Both the position numbers and the translations under genes were made by a program. From positions 124,001 to 188,000 of the forward strand of contig NZ_JOAJ01000001.1 in assembly GCF_000720425.1 (NCBI RefSeq): DNA of 64,000 nucleotides, in the 5' to 3' direction. Below are positions 20,110 through 28,887 of this stretch, one piece after another (the first letter of the stretch is position 1; every line of letters begins with the position of its first letter). The notes below the pieces were generated by a model that had not been told where the DNA came from, made no database searches, and saw only the letters and a program-made list of their open reading frames with translations. The DNA comes from Nocardia rhamnosiphila NBRC 108938 (GTDB lineage Bacteria > Actinomycetota > Actinomycetes > Mycobacteriales > Mycobacteriaceae).

Positions 20110-20454
20110 TCACGCGGCCGCGGCGCCGCGCGGCGCGTACATGATGATCGCGACCCCGGCCAGGCATAACAGTGCCCCGGCGATATCCCAGCGGTCCGGC
20201 CGGAATCCGTCGAGCGCCATGGCCCACAGCAGCGAGCCGGCGACGAACACCCCGCCGTACGCGGCGAGGATCCGGCCGAAATTCGCGTCGGGTTGCAGAG
20301 TGGCGACGAATCCGTACAGCCCCAGCGCGATCACGCCCGCGCCGATCCAGGCCCAGCCGCGATGTTCGCGCACGCCCTGCCACACCAGCCAGGCGCCGCC
20401 GATCTCGGCCAGGGCGGCCAGGGCGAACAGCAGGATCGACCGGATAACGCTCAT
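20110..20454 (-). CDS. UPF0060 (YnfA-type) membrane protein
   Basis: A 114-residue protein with four membrane helices from the ATG at 20454. It has the UPF0060 marks: [23 protein letters not shown] at the start, [33 protein letters not shown] in the middle and a [23 protein letters not shown] end. The family is structurally related to small multidrug-resistance transporters. Export of small cations has been proposed for YnfA, but the function here is unknown. It is divergent from the P450 gene. Confidence 0.9.
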   Translation of the reverse strand: MSVIRSILLFALAALAEIGGAWLVWQGVREHRGWAWIGAGVIALGLYGFVATLQPDANFGRILAAYGGVFVAGSLLWAMALDGFRPDRWDIAGALLCLAGVAIIMYAPRGAAAA

Positions 20455-20526
20455 GCGGGCGAGCCTACGAGACCCCCGGGTGGCGCGGGGTGGGCCGGGT
20501 TCGGTGGACACCGGTTTCGGCCATAC

Positions 20527-20555
20527 AAGACAAAATAAGAAATATGTCTTACAGT
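20527..20555 (+). promoter_or_regulatory. Leaderless P450 promoter overlapped by an inverted repeat
   Basis: AAGACA (20527-20532), 17 bases, then TACAGT (20550-20555) and six bases before the ATG at 20562 form a well-spaced promoter whose transcript would start at the ATG itself. AAGACA and TGTCTT (20545-20550) are inverted copies around a 12-bp AT-rich centre; the wider form is TNNAAGACA-N12-TGTCTTNNA. Lying exactly over the -35 to -10 interval, it is a likely operator for the TetR gene downstream. Confidence 0.55.
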
Positions 20556-20561
20556 CGATAC

Positions 20562-21785
20562 ATGGTGGTAGATACGTATCAAGATCGGGCCCGGTTCGAA
20601 TTGCGCTCCGGCGAGACCTGGCGCGAGCCGTGGTCCATGTACGCCGCGCTGCGCGACCACGATCCGGTGCACCGCGTCGTTCCCGCCGACTACCCGGACA
20701 ACGACTACTGGGTGCTCACCCGGCACGAGCACGTGTACGCCGCCGCCCGGGACACCGGCACCTTCTCCTCGGGCGCCGGGCTGACGGTGGAATACGGTGA
20801 GCTCGAACAGATCGGGCTCACCGGGAACCCGCCGATGGTGATGCAGGATCCGCCCGAACACACCGAGTTCCGCAAACTGGTCGCCCGCGGCTTCACGCCG
20901 CGTCAGGTCACCGAGGTGGAGCCGGTGGTGCGCCGATTCGTCCGGGATCGGCTGGACCGGCTGGCCGCCCATGGTGGCGGCGATATCGTGGCCGATCTGT
21001 TCAAACCGCTGCCGACCATGGTGGTCGCGCACTATCTCGGCGTCCCGGAGGAGGACCGTTCCCGTTTCGACGGCTGGACCGACGCGGTGGTCGCGGCCAG
21101 TACCCAGCGCACCGCGGACGCGCAGGCGGCGTCGATGGAGATGCTGGGTTATTTCGCCGAGCTCATCACGCGTCGCCGTACCGATCCGGGCGACGATACG
21201 GTGTCACTGCTCGTCCAGGCCGGTATCGGCGCCGACGACGCCGATGTGGACGGTCTGGTCCAGATCCTGGCCTACACCTGGACCATGGTCGCCGGCGGTA
21301 ACGACACCACCACCGGCCTGCTCGGCGGTGCGGTGCAGTTGTTGCAGCGCTACCCGCAGCAGCGCGCGGCGCTGGCCGCCGATCCGGAGGACATCCGGGT
21401 CGCGATCGAGGAATTCGCCCGTCTCACCTCTCCCGTCCAGGGCCTGGCCCGGACCACGACCCGTCCGGTGGAGCTGGACGGCGTGACGATTCCCGCGGAC
21501 CGTAAGGTGCTGCTCGTGTACGGCTCGGCGAATCGCGACGAACGGGTCTTCGGCGCCGATGCCGCCGACCTCGATATCGAGCGCAACCCACAGCGCATCA
21601 TGACCTTCGGGCACGGCCCGCATCACTGCCTGGGCGCGGCCGCGGCCCGTATGCAGGCACGAGTGGCGCTGGAGGAACTGCTGGCGCGTTTCCCGGACTA
21701 CCACGTCGATATCGACGCGGTCACCTACGCGCCCGGGCCGTACGTCCGGCGGCCGACCAGCGTTCCCTTCCGGTGCGTGGCGTGA
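20562..21785 (+). CDS. Cytochrome P450
   Basis: A 407-residue soluble bacterial P450. The ATG at 20562 fits the leaderless promoter geometry; the ATG at 20544 lies inside the promoter. The I-helix reads [11 protein letters not shown] (acid and Thr for O2 activation), the K-helix Glu-x-x-Arg is EFAR in [10 protein letters not shown], and the heme-binding loop is [10 protein letters not shown] with the Cys ligand at about residue 356. P450s of this type monooxygenate lipophilic substrates using ferredoxin and a reductase, neither of which is encoded nearby. [25 protein letters not shown] is typical of actinobacterial steroid- and terpenoid-type P450s, but the substrate is not predictable. The TetR regulator lies 110 bp downstream. 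Confidence 0.93.
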   Translation: MVVDTYQDRARFELRSGETWREPWSMYAALRDHDPVHRVVPADYPDNDYWVLTRHEHVYAAARDTGTFSSGAGLTVEYGELEQIGLTGNPPMVMQDPPEHTEFRKLVARGFTPRQVTEVEPVVRRFVRDRLDRLAAHGGGDIVADLFKPLPTMVVAHYLGVPEEDRSRFDGWTDAVVAASTQRTADAQAASMEMLGYFAELITRRRTDPGDDTVSLLVQAGIGADDADVDGLVQILAYTWTMVAGGNDTTTGLLGGAVQLLQRYPQQRAALAADPEDIRVAIEEFARLTSPVQGLARTTTRPVELDGVTIPADRKVLLVYGSANRDERVFGADAADLDIERNPQRIMTFGHGPHHCLGAAAARMQARVALEELLARFPDYHVDIDAVTYAPGPYVRRPTSVPFRCVA

Positions 21786-21894
21786 CCGATCGACGCGATC
21801 ACCCGCTGCTCCGGATCGGCGTCGTGGCCGGTTCTCGCGCCTCGAACGGCGACCGGAGACCCCGTACCGGCGCCGGGCACGCCGGAGCCGCGCG

Positions 21895-22500
21895 GTGACC
21901 GGTGACTGGCTGGCCGCCGGGCGGACCGAACTGGCCGCGGAACGCATCCTCGACGCGGTGCGTGCCCTGGTCATCGACAAGGGCGCCGGCACGGTCGGTA
22001 TGGCCGAGGTGGCCGAGGCGGCGGGCTGCTCGCGGGCGACCCTCTATCGTTATTTCGCCAACCGGCAGGCGCTGTATGTCGCCTTCGCCGGCCGGGAGGC
22101 CACCGGGCTCCTCGCGCGGGTCTGGCGTGACCGGCCGCTGGACGGGCCGGACCTGGCCGAACTCTTGCTCGACGGGATGACCGCCACGCTGGTCGAGGCC
22201 CGCGAAACCCCGCATCTGGCCGTCTGGTTCGAACCCGCGAATGCCGGAATCGTCGCGCGCCTTTCGGATTCGTCGGAGGTGATCGACGAACTCGTCGCGG
22301 TCTTCGTTACGCGACTGCGCCCGGACCTGTCCGCGGCGGCAGCGGATCGGCTGGGCCGGTGGGCGGTCCGGGTGATGATCTCCCTGCTGACCCTGCCACC
22401 AGCGACCGTGGACGAGGAGCGCGCCCTGCTGCGCGATTTCCTGCTCCCGTTCCTGCTGGGTACGGCTCCCGCGGCCGGCGGCCCGGCAGCGCCCGGATGA
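21895..22500 (+). CDS. TetR-family transcriptional regulator
   Basis: A 201-residue protein from the GTG at 21895. The N-terminal TetR helix-turn-helix (ILDAVRALVIDKGAGTVGMAEVAEAAG, then CSRATLYRYFANRQALYVAF) is followed by an all-helical ligand domain. It probably represses the P450 gene just upstream on the same strand; the inverted repeat at 20527-20550 is the candidate site. The ligand is unknown. Confidence 0.9.
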   Translation: MTGDWLAAGRTELAAERILDAVRALVIDKGAGTVGMAEVAEAAGCSRATLYRYFANRQALYVAFAGREATGLLARVWRDRPLDGPDLAELLLDGMTATLVEARETPHLAVWFEPANAGIVARLSDSSEVIDELVAVFVTRLRPDLSAAAADRLGRWAVRVMISLLTLPPATVDEERALLRDFLLPFLLGTAPAAGGPAAPG

Positions 22501-22549
22501 CCTGCGCCACCCCGTGCCGTTCCAGCGCGCCGACGTAGGCGTGGCGCGG

Positions 22550-22561
22550 TAGCTTTGCGCC
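22550..22561 (+). promoter_or_regulatory. Candidate leaderless -10 element
   Basis: TAGCTT (22550-22555) is followed by six bases and the ATG at 22562, the spacing expected for a leaderless actinobacterial transcript. No clear ribosome binding site precedes the gene, which agrees with this. Confidence 0.4.
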
Positions 22562-23296
22562 ATGGACGCGATCTCCGGTCTGGACTATCCGCTGCTGCTC
22601 GCCGATTTCCAGGGCGAATTCCTGGCGTCGATTCCGGATGCCGATCCGGCGGCGCGAATCCCGGGTTGTGGTGACTGGACGGTCCGCGAACTGGTGGAGC
22701 ATCTGGCCTCCGTCCACCACTGGGCCGCCGCGAACGCCCGCGCGGAGAAAGCCGAACCGCTGGGAGAGGGCTCGTTCGACCTCGCCACCCACTACGCCGC
22801 CTGCGCGACCGAACTCCGCGAGACCCTGGCGGCCCTGGACCCGCAGGCCCAGGGCCGGGTCCTGGCCCACCCCGAGCCCACAGCGCCGGGACCCGCATCG
22901 TTCTGGCGGCGCCGGCAGGTGCACGAAACGCTGATCCACGGGCACGACCTGCGGGCGGCCATCGCGGGGAAGGCGGCCCGTGGCCTGATCCGGGCGGTCC
23001 CCGAGGTGTGGGCGGATACGGTGGACGAGGTGGTGGGGTTGTTCTATCCGCGGCAGGTGGGGATGGGCCGGCTGGAGCCGCTGGAGGCGGCACTGCGGTT
23101 GGTGGCCACCGACCTCGCCGATCCGGCCGAGTGGGTGCTCGGCGAGTCGGAGTCCACGGCCGGCGCCGCGTCGGGGACGGCCGAAGGACTGGCACTGCTG
23201 CTGTGGGGCCGGGCGAGCGCGGACGAAGCGGGCGTCGATATCTCCGGCGACACCGATCACGTCGCGGCGATCCTGAGCCTGCCGATCGTGCCCTGA
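22562..23296 (+). CDS. Maleylpyruvate-isomerase-family mycothiol-dependent protein
   Basis: A 244-residue protein of the DinB/MDMPI superfamily. The N-terminal metal-binding helix bundle shows IPGCGDWTVRELVEHLASVHHWAA, with His residues of the zinc triad, and a later HETLIHGHDLRAAI carries the remaining conserved His residues. The C-terminal part (VATDLADPAEWVLGESES) matches the MDMPI C-terminal domain. Family members use mycothiol, the actinobacterial thiol, as cofactor for isomerisation or conjugation. The substrate is unknown. It appears to be transcribed alone. Confidence 0.85.
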   Translation: MDAISGLDYPLLLADFQGEFLASIPDADPAARIPGCGDWTVRELVEHLASVHHWAAANARAEKAEPLGEGSFDLATHYAACATELRETLAALDPQAQGRVLAHPEPTAPGPASFWRRRQVHETLIHGHDLRAAIAGKAARGLIRAVPEVWADTVDEVVGLFYPRQVGMGRLEPLEAALRLVATDLADPAEWVLGESESTAGAASGTAEGLALLLWGRASADEAGVDISGDTDHVAAILSLPIVP

Positions 23297-23341
23297 CAGC
23301 CACCACGGCCGGATGGCCGAGCGGGCCTGTACCGAACGCGG

Positions 23342-25117
23342 CTATCCCAGCTCGGCGAGACTGCGGGACCAGCGGTCCAGTCGCGCGCTATCGACCGGTT
23401 CGTACCCCGGGTCCTGCCGGGTCGCGGCGAGCACCTCGTGGCCGAGCCGCCGGATGCGCTGATGCCGGGTCCAGTGCGCCCGCGCCCATTCCGGCTCGTT
23501 GTGGGCGGCGTCGATCGCGCCCAGGGTGGAACCCATCAGTTCGAATTCCAGCTCCCGCCGCAGGGCAGGGACCCCGGGCACCGTTTCGCGCGGCGCGGGA
23601 AGGGTGCCGCGCGGTGGACCCGTCGGCGCGATGTGCCGCGAGTCCGGTGGTGTCGTATGCGGGGAGTGCGCTCGACCTTCGCGCAGAGCCCGGCCCGGGG
23701 ATACGCGGTGCAGGAGGTGACCGATGACCTCGAGTACCCGCTGATCGTTGCGCAGCAGCACCCGCCGGTGGGCCCGCCGGTCGACCGCCCACAGCGCGGC
23801 CAGCCCGATCACCACACCGATCACGCTCTCCAGCAGGCGGTCGCGCAGCACCGGGAATATATCGCCGTACTGCCCACCCCCACCCATCAGCAATGCCAGC
23901 GGCGTGATGAAGACGACCGCCAGCCCGTAATTCCGGGCGACGAACATCTCGATCGCGAACTGCAGGGTCATCAGGATCAGCACCAGCGCCCAGTTCCGGG
24001 GTTCCAGTGCGTAGAGCGCGGCGAACAGCGCCAGCCCCAGCGCGGTACCGCCGATCCGGTGCACCCCGCGGTAGGTGCCGCGTACCCGGTCCGGGCCCTG
24101 GTGCAGCAGGACCGTGACCGTGAGGACCGCCCAGTCAGGGCGACCGAGATCCAGGGCGACGGTCGAACAGCCGGCGAGTAGCGCGGCGACCCCGATCCGG
24201 TTCGCCGAGACCACCGCATGGCTGTCCGGTGAGAGCGACCGCAGGAGCCGGTAGCGCAGCGACGGCCGCGGTGTCGGTGCGGGCCGGCCGGTATCGAAGA
24301 GCAGATCCGATTCGTCGTCGGTGGCCCGGTTGCGGTGCAGAGCGTCGGCGAAGGTGCGCTGGGCGCCGCTCAGCGTGGCGGCGAGACCGTCGGAGCCGGT
24401 GCGCCGGGCGTCGTCGAGCAACGCCCACGCCGTCTGTACCTTCATCGCGGTCGCGTAGCGCGCGTCCACCAGGCCCGCGGCCCCGGGGGCGAGGGCGGTG
24501 TAGTCGTCCACCGCGGTGATCGCGGCGGCCACCGCCCGCTCCTCCGGCGGGTGGGCCCGCGTCAGCGCCGCCGACATACCGACCAGCAGGGCACTGACCC
24601 CGCCGAGGGCCGTCCACAGTGCCACCTGCCCGGGCGGGACGCCGTGCCCGGTGATCAGCGCCCCGACCCCGGCGGCCAGGACGAAGAAGAACCCGCCCGG
24701 CGGACCCAGCCGCAGCGCCGAGTTCACGAAGGTGCCGGTCACCGCGACCGCCGACATCAGCAGCACCAGCAGCAGCTGCCACCAGTGCGTGCCGCCCGAG
24801 TCGAGCCGCTGGTGGATCAGTTCCCCGGTGAGGCCGCCGGCGAACGCCGAGATCGTGAGTGCCAGCGCGGCCGCCCCGACGACCCGCCGGCGGCGCCGAT
24901 ACACCTGGCCTTCACCGAAGATGACCGCCAGCGCGCCTGTCGCGGCCATCAAGCCCTGTTGTTCGTGCCCCAGGGCCACCGCGACCAGCGCCGGCGCACC
25001 GAATGCCAGGGCCGCGCGCGCCGCCCCGGGCAGTCGCCGCCCGGCGGGCGGCAGACCGAACAGGACCGAGCGGGCCGGAGCGGGTGAGGGGAGCGTCGGA
25101 CCGTCCGGAGCCACCAT
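23342..25117 (-). CDS. FUSC-family (aromatic acid/fusaric acid-type) membrane transporter
   Basis: A 591-residue protein starting at the ATG at 25117 behind AGGAGAGGGTGA. It has two sets of membrane helices around a central cytoplasmic helical domain, as in FUSC/YccS proteins. The second bundle includes RIGVAALLAGCSTVALDLGRPDWAVLTVTVLLHQG, with GTYRGVHRIGGTALG and ARNYGLAVVFITPLALLMG. Such proteins export aromatic acids and other toxic compounds. The C-terminal tail (Pro-rich, then a helical stretch containing RHQRIRRLGHEVLAATR) is cytoplasmic. It is 23 bp from the end of the ABC importer operon. Confidence 0.85.
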   Translation of the reverse strand: MVAPDGPTLPSPAPARSVLFGLPPAGRRLPGAARAALAFGAPALVAVALGHEQQGLMAATGALAVIFGEGQVYRRRRRVVGAAALALTISAFAGGLTGELIHQRLDSGGTHWWQLLLVLLMSAVAVTGTFVNSALRLGPPGGFFFVLAAGVGALITGHGVPPGQVALWTALGGVSALLVGMSAALTRAHPPEERAVAAAITAVDDYTALAPGAAGLVDARYATAMKVQTAWALLDDARRTGSDGLAATLSGAQRTFADALHRNRATDDESDLLFDTGRPAPTPRPSLRYRLLRSLSPDSHAVVSANRIGVAALLAGCSTVALDLGRPDWAVLTVTVLLHQGPDRVRGTYRGVHRIGGTALGLALFAALYALEPRNWALVLILMTLQFAIEMFVARNYGLAVVFITPLALLMGGGGQYGDIFPVLRDRLLESVIGVVIGLAALWAVDRRAHRRVLLRNDQRVLEVIGHLLHRVSPGRALREGRAHSPHTTPPDSRHIAPTGPPRGTLPAPRETVPGVPALRRELEFELMGSTLGAIDAAHNEPEWARAHWTRHQRIRRLGHEVLAATRQDPGYEPVDSARLDRWSRSLAELG

Positions 25118-25140
25118 TCACCCTCTCCTCACCTGGTCGT

Positions 25141-26118
25141 TCACTCCTCGGTGACGAATCCTTGCGCGACCATCCAGTCGCGCGCCACCTCCGCGGGCTC
25201 CCGGCCCTCGACATCGACCTGCCGGTTCAGTTCCGTGATCGACTCGTTGGTCAGCAACCGGGAGATGGGTGCCATGACCTCGGCGATCCGCGGATGCGCC
25301 CGGGCGAAATCCGCACGCATCACCAGAGCGGCATTGTACTTCGGGAAGAAGGAGCGGTCGTCGCGCAGCAGGACCAGGTCGAGTCCGGGGATCCGGCCGT
25401 CGGTGGCCGCGACCGATCCGAATCCGCACTGCGCGGCGTCGGCGGTCGCCTGATAGACCACGGCGTCCTGGACGATCCGCTTGGGCACCTGCCCGCCGTC
25501 GATGCCGTATGCGCGGGTCAAACCGGGGAATCCGTCCTGGCGCACATTGAACTCGGTGCCCACGCAGATACTCGCCGCAGCGGGGTCGGTGCCGACCAGG
25601 CGCGCGTAGTCCGACAGGGTCCAGGTGCCGGTCCGTTCGGCGGTGCGCCGGGCGGTCGCGAGCGCGTAGGTGTTGTTCATGGGCGCCATCGCCGTCCACA
25701 CCATGTCGTGCGCGGCCAGATCCGCGTCACGTACCGCCGCGAACTGGCCCTGTTCGTCCGGGACCGGTTTCTCGTTGCCGAGATAGTTGACCCAGCCGGT
25801 GCCGGTGTAGTCGTAGGCGATATCGATCTGCCCGTTGACCTGGGCGTCGCGCAGACTGTTGGAGCCCTGGATATTGGTGAGGTCCCGGACTTCGGCCCCG
25901 GCCGCGACCAGCGCGTATTCGATGATGTAGCCGAGGATGTTCTGTTCGGTGAAATCCTTGGAGCCCACGGTGACGGTGACACCCGCCAGCTCCGGGTCCG
26001 GGCGGATACTGCCGGGCCCGACCGGTAGCGGGACCGCGCTCCCGGCCTGGAGACCGCATCCGGCCAGTAGCAGTACCGCCGCCAGGAGGAGCAGCCGTGC
26101 CGGTCGGACGGTTCTCAT
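25141..26118 (-). CDS. Glycine betaine/choline-type ABC substrate-binding lipoprotein
   Basis: A 325-residue OpuAC/ProX-type binding protein with signal peptide and lipobox (LLLLAAVLLLAGCG). The mature part contains VTVGSKDFTEQNILGYIIEYALVAAGAEV, where the GSKDFTEQ motif marks binding proteins for quaternary ammonium compounds, then DYTGTGWVNYLG. It should deliver glycine betaine, choline, carnitine or a related compound to the permeases encoded next to it. Its ATG overlaps the stop of the permease gene upstream. It is the last gene of the operon. Confidence 0.92.
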   Translation of the reverse strand: MRTVRPARLLLLAAVLLLAGCGLQAGSAVPLPVGPGSIRPDPELAGVTVTVGSKDFTEQNILGYIIEYALVAAGAEVRDLTNIQGSNSLRDAQVNGQIDIAYDYTGTGWVNYLGNEKPVPDEQGQFAAVRDADLAAHDMVWTAMAPMNNTYALATARRTAERTGTWTLSDYARLVGTDPAAASICVGTEFNVRQDGFPGLTRAYGIDGGQVPKRIVQDAVVYQATADAAQCGFGSVAATDGRIPGLDLVLLRDDRSFFPKYNAALVMRADFARAHPRIAEVMAPISRLLTNESITELNRQVDVEGREPAEVARDWMVAQGFVTEE

Positions 26119-26894
26119 CGCAGCCCCCGCGGGCCGAGGAACCGTTCCGCCACCGCGCCCAGCCAGTCCACCAGCAGGGCCAGTGCCACCGCGAGCACCG
26201 CGCCGACCACCAGCGTGACGTTATCGCGCAGTTTGTAGCCGGTGTCGATCAGAATCCCCAACCCACCCGCGCTGACCAGGAACGACAGCGTGGCGGTGCC
26301 GACGGCCAGCACCAGCGAGGTGCGCAGCCCGGCCAGGATGTAGGGGACGGCGAGCGGGAATTCGATCCGGCGCAGGACGGTCGCCGCGGACATTCCCTGT
26401 CCGCGCCCGGCGTCCACCAGCATCGGATCCACTTCCTGATAGCCCAGGATGGTGTTGCGCAGGACCGGCAGCAGCGAATAGAACGCGATCGGTGCCACCC
26501 CGATCCAGAACCCGGTGGTGCGGGTGGCGAGATAGAACAGCACGATCAGCCCGATCGCCGGTGCGGAGGCGCCGATATTGGCGATAGCGACGACGAACGG
26601 CGCCGCGCGGCGATAGCCGGGTCTGGTGAGCAGGGTGCCCAGCGGGACCGCGACCACCACCACGAGCAGTACCACAGTGGCGGTGATCAGGATGTGCTGC
26701 CAGGTGACGGTGGCGATATTGCCGGCGTTGAGGCTCGCCTGCTGGGTGACGGTCAGATCGCGCCGGAACGCCCACACCAGCACTCCCGCGGTGAGCAGCC
26801 CGACGAGCACCGGCTGGACCAGCAACCGGAGCCGCTCGGCCCGCCATTGCGCCGAACGCTGCCCCGATGCGGTGGGTGCCACCAGGGTGGTCAT
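26115..26894 (-). CDS. ABC permease, OpuC/ProW type
   Basis: A 259-residue permease with about six membrane helices and the BPD_transp_1 coupling loop (LGYQEVDPMLVDAGRGQGMSAATVLRRIEFPLAVPYILAGLRTS, positions near 150-190). The EAA-like loop contacts the ATPase. It overlaps its neighbours by four bases on each side. The second permease gene of the system lies at 28059-28685. Confidence 0.92.
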   Translation of the reverse strand: MTTLVAPTASGQRSAQWRAERLRLLVQPVLVGLLTAGVLVWAFRRDLTVTQQASLNAGNIATVTWQHILITATVVLLVVVVAVPLGTLLTRPGYRRAAPFVVAIANIGASAPAIGLIVLFYLATRTTGFWIGVAPIAFYSLLPVLRNTILGYQEVDPMLVDAGRGQGMSAATVLRRIEFPLAVPYILAGLRTSLVLAVGTATLSFLVSAGGLGILIDTGYKLRDNVTLVVGAVLAVALALLVDWLGAVAERFLGPRGLR

Positions 26895-28066
26895 GCCGGC
26901 ACATCCGTCGCCGTGCCGGTGCCGGGCTCGGTCCGCAGCCCGGCCAGGTGGCCGACCAGGGTGTCGATCGTGACCAGTCCCGCGTACTTTCCGTCCGGCC
27001 CGGTGACCACCGCGGTCGCGTTCCGGTCACCCAGCAGCGCGGCCAGCCCCTCCTGGAGAGTCGATTCGGCAGACAGTGTCTCGGCCGCGGTCCCGGCCCC
27101 GCCGACAGAGTCGGCGTGGGCGAGGTCCGCGGTGGTGAGCCAGCGCAACGGCCGCCCCGCGGTGTCGAGCACCAGGGCGCGGGCTCCGTCCGCGATCGCC
27201 GTCCGCGCCACGTCGACCGGAGCGTCCTCGGTGACCGTGGCGCATTCCTCGAGCGTGACCTCCCGGATCCGGGTCAGGGTCAGCTGTTTGAGTGCGGCGT
27301 CGGAGCCGGCGAATCCGGCGACGGTCTCGTCCGCCGGGTCGGCCAGGATCGCGGCCGGCCGGTCGTATTGCAGGATCCGGGACCGGTCACCCAGGACCGC
27401 GATCCGGTCGCCGAGTTTCACCGCCTCGTTGAAATCGTGGGTGACGAAGACGATCGTCTTGCCCAGTTCGGCCTGCAGTCGGAGCAATTCGTCCTGAAGC
27501 AGGCCGCGGGTGATCGGGTCCACCGCGCCGAAGGGTTCGTCCATCAGCAGGATCGGCGGGTCCGCGGCCAGGGCCCGCGCCACCCCCACCCGCTGTTGCT
27601 GCCCGCCGGACAGCTGTCGCGGATACCGGTGCCGGTAGGTCCCGGGATCCAGTCCGACCAATTCCAGCATCTCGTCGGTGCGGGCGGCGATGCGCTTGCG
27701 ATCCCAGCCGATCAATCCCGGGACGGTCGCGATGTTCCGCGCGACGGTCATATGCGGGAACAGCCCCGCCTGCTGGATGGAGTACCCGATACCGCGGCGC
27801 AACCGGTCGGGGTCGATCTCGGCGGCGTCGCGGCCGTCGATGGTCACCGTGCCGGAGGTGGGCTCGATCAGCCGGTTGATCATCCGCATGGTGGTGGTCT
27901 TCCCGCAGCCCGACGGCCCGACCAGTACCACGATCTCACCGGCCGGTATCGTCATCGAGACTGCGTCCACGGCCGGATCCTGTTGTCCCGGGTACTGTTT
28001 GGTGACGGCGTCGAGCACGATCTCGACCCCGGACACCGCCGCCGTACGGTTCGCCGAATCAGTCAC
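26891..28066 (-). CDS. ABC ATP-binding protein with CBS domains, OpuCA/ProV type
   Basis: A 391-residue ATPase with Walker [10 protein letters not shown], signature [15 protein letters not shown], Walker [13 protein letters not shown] and switch His in [13 protein letters not shown]-terminal region of about 130 residues resembles paired CBS domains ([17 protein letters not shown], and [19 protein letters not shown] at the end). CBS pairs in OpuA/OpuC sense ionic strength or c-di-AMP, gating osmoprotectant uptake. It overlaps both permease genes. Confidence 0.93.
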   Translation of the reverse strand: MTDSANRTAAVSGVEIVLDAVTKQYPGQQDPAVDAVSMTIPAGEIVVLVGPSGCGKTTTMRMINRLIEPTSGTVTIDGRDAAEIDPDRLRRGIGYSIQQAGLFPHMTVARNIATVPGLIGWDRKRIAARTDEMLELVGLDPGTYRHRYPRQLSGGQQQRVGVARALAADPPILLMDEPFGAVDPITRGLLQDELLRLQAELGKTIVFVTHDFNEAVKLGDRIAVLGDRSRILQYDRPAAILADPADETVAGFAGSDAALKQLTLTRIREVTLEECATVTEDAPVDVARTAIADGARALVLDTAGRPLRWLTTADLAHADSVGGAGTAAETLSAESTLQEGLAALLGDRNATAVVTGPDGKYAGLVTIDTLVGHLAGLRTEPGTGTATDVPA

Positions 28067-28685
28067 GAATTCCCCTCGAAATGGTGAAACGTCCGACGAG
28101 GACGAAGATCCCGTCGAGAACCAGGGCGAGTGCGACGATCAGCACGGTGCCCGTGAGCGCCTGCGGTACCGCGTTGGGGCTACCGAGCCGGGCCAGCCCG
28201 GAGAAGATCAGATTCCCCAGCCCGGGGCCCTTCGCGTAGGCGGCCAGCGCCAGAATGCCCATGATCAACTGGGTGCTCACCCGCATGCCGGTCAAAATCG
28301 ACGGCCACGCCAGCGGCAGTTCGATCGCGGCGAGCACCCGAAACCGGTTCATCCCCACCCCGCGCGCCGCATCCACCACCGCGGTATCCACCGCGGAGAG
28401 ACCTACGAGAGTGTTGCGCAGGATCGGCAGCAGCGCGTAGAGCACCAGCGCGGTCACCGTCGGCGCGACACCCAGGCCCATGAGAGGAATGAGCAGGCCG
28501 AGCAGGGCGAACGACGGCACCGTCAGAATGGTCCCGGCCGCCGCGGTCGCGGCCGCCGAGCCGATCGGACTGCGGTACACGGCGATACCCACGGCCACCG
28601 CCACCACCGTCGCGATGAGCAGGGACTGCACGACCGCCGAGACGTGCAGACAGGAGTCGACGAAGAGCTGATGCCGTCGTTCCAC
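28059..28685 (-). CDS. ABC permease, OpuC/ProW type (first gene of operon)
   Basis: A 208-residue permease. The GTG at 28685 was chosen because GGTGGAGC lies seven bases upstream and the protein then begins MERRHQLFVDSCLHVSAVVQ, the usual start of this family; the longer frame above it has an unlikely Arg/Ser-rich composition. The coupling loop is VDTAVVDAARGVGMNRFRVLAAIELPLAWPSILTGMRVS. It pairs with the permease at 26115. Gene order permease-ATPase-permease-binding protein is typical of OpuC/EgtU-like importers. Confidence 0.9.
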   Translation of the reverse strand: MERRHQLFVDSCLHVSAVVQSLLIATVVAVAVGIAVYRSPIGSAAATAAAGTILTVPSFALLGLLIPLMGLGVAPTVTALVLYALLPILRNTLVGLSAVDTAVVDAARGVGMNRFRVLAAIELPLAWPSILTGMRVSTQLIMGILALAAYAKGPGLGNLIFSGLARLGSPNAVPQALTGTVLIVALALVLDGIFVLVGRFTISRGIRD

Positions 28686-28887
28686 GACGAAGCTCCACCA
28701 TGTATCCAGGATCCGACCTCCCGTTCCGGCCTGCAGCGAGGCTATCGCGACCTCGCCGCGCCCGGACGGGTTTTCCCGGAGGACGTGCGACCGCCGAGAC
28801 GGCGACGCGGCGCGCGACCACCGCGGGAGACGGTCGGTACGGCGACGACGACCTACGACGAACGACGGAGTGCCGCCCCGCCCCCGA

